Assembly: GCF_024207115.1 (NCBI RefSeq)
Contig: NZ_CP100128.1
Location: 4,712,001 to 4,776,000, forward strand
Source of the DNA: Chromobacterium sp. IIBBL 290-4
GTDB taxonomy: Bacteria; Pseudomonadota; Gammaproteobacteria; Burkholderiales; Chromobacteriaceae
Direction: 5' to 3'
DNA length: 64,000 nucleotides
Program-made: the position numbers and the translations under genes
In this document: positions 61,572 to 64,000 of the stretch, in pieces
Layout of the letters: every line of letters starts with the position of its first letter
Position numbering within the stretch: the stretch's first letter is position 1
The notes under the pieces: model-generated
The model's input: only the letters and a program-made list of their open reading frames with translations
What the model was told of the DNA's origin: nothing
The model's database searches: none

Positions 61572-62201
61572 TCAGGCATCCCATTGCTGTTTCAGCCATT
61601 GCTCCACGCTCTGGGCGCGGTCTAGCAGGCGCGGCCGGCAGCATTCCAACAGCGAGCAGGCGTCGCAACGGCGCGCCTCATAGCCCATGCGCGGCGTCTG
61701 CCGGCTATCGAACATCGCGCGCGCGGCGGCTATCGTTTCCAGCGTCAGCCGCCGCAAGACGTCGTCGAACGCCACCTGCCGCCGTCTGCGCGTCTTGCCG
61801 TAATACAGCGCGCCTTCGGGTATGGCCGCGCCCAGCATGTCCTCCAGGCACAACGCCTGGGCGCAAAGCTGCACTTCGTCGGCGCGGTGCGCTTTGGGCC
61901 GTCCGCGCTTGTACTCCACTGGATAGGCCCGCTCGCCATCGGGCCCGCCGTGGAATTCGACGATGTCTGCGACGCCGACGATGCCCAGCCTTGGCGAGGC
62001 AAGCGCCATGGCGCTGGCAGTGCGCACTCCGCGCCGAGTTTCCATGCCCGGCCTGTCGGCCCGCTCGTGCAGCAAGCGCCCTTCGGCCGTTTGCGCGTTG
62101 TCTTCCCATTGCTGTTCCAAATGGATCAGCGCGCATTGCCGGGGGCAGTACAAATAATGTTGCAGGGCGGAGAGCGGAATCAGGTCATCGTCTTCCATCA
62201 C
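61572..62201 (-). CDS. cas4: Cas4, PAM-selecting nuclease of adaptation
   Basis: 209 residues. N-terminal YCPRQCALIHLEQQW and C-terminal RRCDACSLLECCRPRLL provide the iron-sulfur cysteines. The PD-(D/E)XK nuclease core includes DIVEFHG and YPVEYKRGRPK, then QLCAQALCLEDM. Cas4 trims prespacers and selects the PAM end with Cas1-Cas2. Confidence 0.96.
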   Translation of the reverse strand: MMEDDDLIPLSALQHYLYCPRQCALIHLEQQWEDNAQTAEGRLLHERADRPGMETRRGVRTASAMALASPRLGIVGVADIVEFHGGPDGERAYPVEYKRGRPKAHRADEVQLCAQALCLEDMLGAAIPEGALYYGKTRRRRQVAFDDVLRRLTLETIAAARAMFDSRQTPRMGYEARRCDACSLLECCRPRLLDRAQSVEQWLKQQWDA

Positions 62202-62209
62202 GCCCTCTC

Positions 62210-63079
62210 CTACAGCAGCTCCAGCGCCTCCACGCCGGCGGGAAGGGCGGCGCGGTCCAGTTCTACCCGGTAATCAGCGAAACCGCGCGCCGGGCTATCC
62301 CCATTTTCGCCCACCCGGCTCACGCGGACAGAGTCAAACAGGCGGTGCGCAGGCGCGTTGCCCAGCGCGCATTCGTGCTTGAACACGATCAGCTTGCGCG
62401 CCGTCATTTCGCCACGCGCGGCGGAACGGTCATGCTCAAACATATTGATCAGGCCGCGCCACAACAGCTGCAAATCCTCCTCGCCGAAGCCGGCGCGCTC
62501 GGCCAGCTTGGCGGAAACAAAGCCATGCGCGCGGTAAAGACCGTAAGGGATGATGTGCTTGCGGCCCATTTCACGATCTTTCCTCTCAGCGTCTTCCTCA
62601 CTAGTGACCGCAAGCCGAGTAATGGAAATCTCAAGTGGAACGACAGGTTCAATAGATGTTGCAAAAGTTAGTTGAACTGGCCCACGAACCTGCCCTGTAT
62701 TGACTTTTGTAGTCATCACCGCGCCAAAGGCGCGGACATCGAAAAAGTTCTTGCACATCCAGGCGGTCAGCTCGCGGGCCTTGGCTTCGTCCTTGGGCAG
62801 CTTCTTCGGCTCCGGTTCCAGGCTCAACGCCTCGTAAGCGCGTTTGTGCTGGTGGTTCAACACCGATTTTTCCTGCATATAGATGGCGAAGCCGGGCTCG
62901 TTTTCCTTCTCCAGCGCCACATAGTTGCGCAGCTTGCGCTTGAGGCAGACATCGGTGACCAGGCCCTGGTTGGTTTCCGGGTCCAGCCGCGGCAGGTTGC
63001 CTGCGTCCGGGTCGCCGTTGGGATTGCCGTTGCTGACATCGAACAGGTAGACGAATTCATAGCGGTTGGCGAGGCTCAT
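62210..63079 (-). CDS. cas7: Cas7 (Csd2), type I-C Cascade backbone
   Basis: 289 residues from ATG 63079 with aaggag ribosome site. Csd2 hallmarks: [95 protein letters not shown]. The stretch encoding roughly residues 120-170 (about 62580-62720) is AT-richer and uses different codons from the rest of the gene, suggesting a recombined patch. Confidence 0.95.
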   Translation of the reverse strand: MSLANRYEFVYLFDVSNGNPNGDPDAGNLPRLDPETNQGLVTDVCLKRKLRNYVALEKENEPGFAIYMQEKSVLNHQHKRAYEALSLEPEPKKLPKDEAKARELTAWMCKNFFDVRAFGAVMTTKVNTGQVRGPVQLTFATSIEPVVPLEISITRLAVTSEEDAERKDREMGRKHIIPYGLYRAHGFVSAKLAERAGFGEEDLQLLWRGLINMFEHDRSAARGEMTARKLIVFKHECALGNAPAHRLFDSVRVSRVGENGDSPARGFADYRVELDRAALPAGVEALELL

Positions 63080-63089
63080 GGCGGGCTCC

Positions 63090-64000
63090 TTATTCTTCGG
63101 TTTCTTCGCTGGCGGCCGCATCGCCGCCCTTGTTGTGATAATGGGCATGGGCCTGGTGGTAGTAGCCGATGGCGAACTGGCCTTGGGCGGCGATGCCCAG
63201 ATTGCGCGGCAAGGGCGCATCCAGTCCGTTGATGATGTCGGCCAGATCCCGCTCCAGCGTCTTCCACAAACCCGGCTTGTCCTTGCGCAGCCGGCTCAGA
63301 TGGTGCTGGGCGTTGCGCAGCAACAGCGGAAACACATTTGCCGGCGTGGCGGAGGCCGCGCCGTAGTAGCGGTCGCGAATGGTGGCGTTGATCTTCTCGC
63401 CCAGCGCGCCGCGCTGGATGCTTTCCAGCTCGGCGAACAGGCGGCCCAGCAGATAGCCGGGATCTCGGTTGGCAATGTCCAGACTCACGGGTAGCTCCAG
63501 GTTGATGCCGGCGACTCCCAGACGCTGATCGCGCCCGAGCACGGCTTTGCACAAGGCGACACGCGTGCCGGACAACTCGCCGTCGGCGCGCATGCGCATG
63601 ATTGCGTTGACAAGCAGACTTCGGGGATAACGGCCGCCGCCCAAGATGGAGCGGGCCAGCTCGCCGGCCAGTTGCGGCGGCACGTTCTCGGCCTTGCCCT
63701 GGGCGGCGACGGCGTACAACAACCGCCAGACGCCGGGCGGCCGCCTCCAAGGCGACGGCGCCAGTTCCAGATCGCGGTAGTGCGCGGCCAAACGGGCGGC
63801 GAAGCTTTCCAAGCGGCCGCTTTCCCAAAACCGGATGGACAGGCGGGAGGCGTTGGGAGCCAGACCCAGCACAAACAAGCATGTGTCCGGCTCCAGCCGT
63901 AGGCCCAGCTCGGCGACCGGGCGACCGTCGGCGATGTCCTGCAATGCCGCCAGCGCACGCTGGGTTTCGGAGGCATCGTCGGCCGGCGGATCCAGCCAGT
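63090..64000 (-). CDS. cas8c: Cas8c (Csd1), large Cascade subunit, 5' end outside the window
   Basis: About 302 C-terminal residues of Csd1. The frame is open to the right edge, so the gene starts beyond it. Family features: [60 protein letters not shown], and [20 protein letters not shown]. Cas8c recognises the PAM and recruits Cas3. cas5 and cas3 are expected upstream, outside the window. Confidence 0.95.
   Translation of the reverse strand, partial: WLDPPADDASETQRALAALQDIADGRPVAELGLRLEPDTCLFVLGLAPNASRLSIRFWESGRLESFAARLAAHYRDLELAPSPWRRPPGVWRLLYAVAAQGKAENVPPQLAGELARSILGGGRYPRSLLVNAIMRMRADGELSGTRVALCKAVLGRDQRLGVAGINLELPVSLDIANRDPGYLLGRLFAELESIQRGALGEKINATIRDRYYGAASATPANVFPLLLRNAQHHLSRLRKDKPGLWKTLERDLADIINGLDAPLPRNLGIAAQGQFAIGYYHQAHAHYHNKGGDAAASEETEE

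Overview
The window looks like a Chromobacterium-type beta-proteobacterial chromosome. This is an inference from the high-GC core regions, a catecholate siderophore locus next to an iron-enterobactin ABC importer, and a type I-C CRISPR-Cas locus. No rRNA, tRNA or transposase was recognised, so the genus is a judgement from gene content.

Layout. Positions 1-2068 are an AT-rich accessory segment with a small membrane protein and a TIR-domain protein, a likely nucleotide-based defence module. Positions 2069-3449 hold a gene-poor stretch and an AraC-family regulator broken by a frameshift. Positions 3542-5926 carry three small regulatory or unknown genes, two of them with duplicated helix-turn-helix units, around a 566 bp AT-rich divergent intergenic region.

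Positions 5994-41309, all on the minus strand, are a nearly complete F-type type IV secretion system. In transcription order it has a 1712-residue Ig-like secreted protein and a terminator. A long operon follows: small membrane protein, DsbC-like, lytic transglycosylase, GspE/PilB-like ATPase, DsbA-like, DsbC/G-like, unknown membrane protein, OmpA-like lipoprotein, TraL, TraE, TraK, TraB, TraV, pilin, TraC, TrbI, S26 peptidase, TrbC-TraW fusion, TraU, TraN, terminator. The last operon is TraF, TraH, TraG-lipase, ankyrin lipoprotein, second TraG with a different tip, exported small protein. No relaxase or coupling protein lies in the window. One motif, GTGCAAATGT, stands in front of all three transcription units.

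The most unusual feature is at 5994-14052. Two traG genes share an almost identical first ~681 codons but end in unrelated C-terminal domains. One is a lipase with a GHSLGG nucleophile elbow; the other is an unrecognised domain with an HD pair. Each is followed by a different exported protein in an overlapping reading frame. This has the architecture of polymorphic toxin-immunity cassettes built on the TraG channel protein of a conjugation machine.

Positions 41732-58944 are a Fur-controlled catecholate siderophore region: DAHP synthase, EntA, EntB, EntE and EntC for 2,3-dihydroxybenzoate, an RND tripartite pump, a siderophore-binding lipoprotein, an EntS-like exporter and FepD-FepG-FepC. The assembly NRPS and TonB receptor are not in the window. 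Positions 59013-60036 are a 16-repeat CRISPR array, followed by cas2, cas1, cas4, cas7 and the start-truncated cas8c of a type I-C system running off the right edge.
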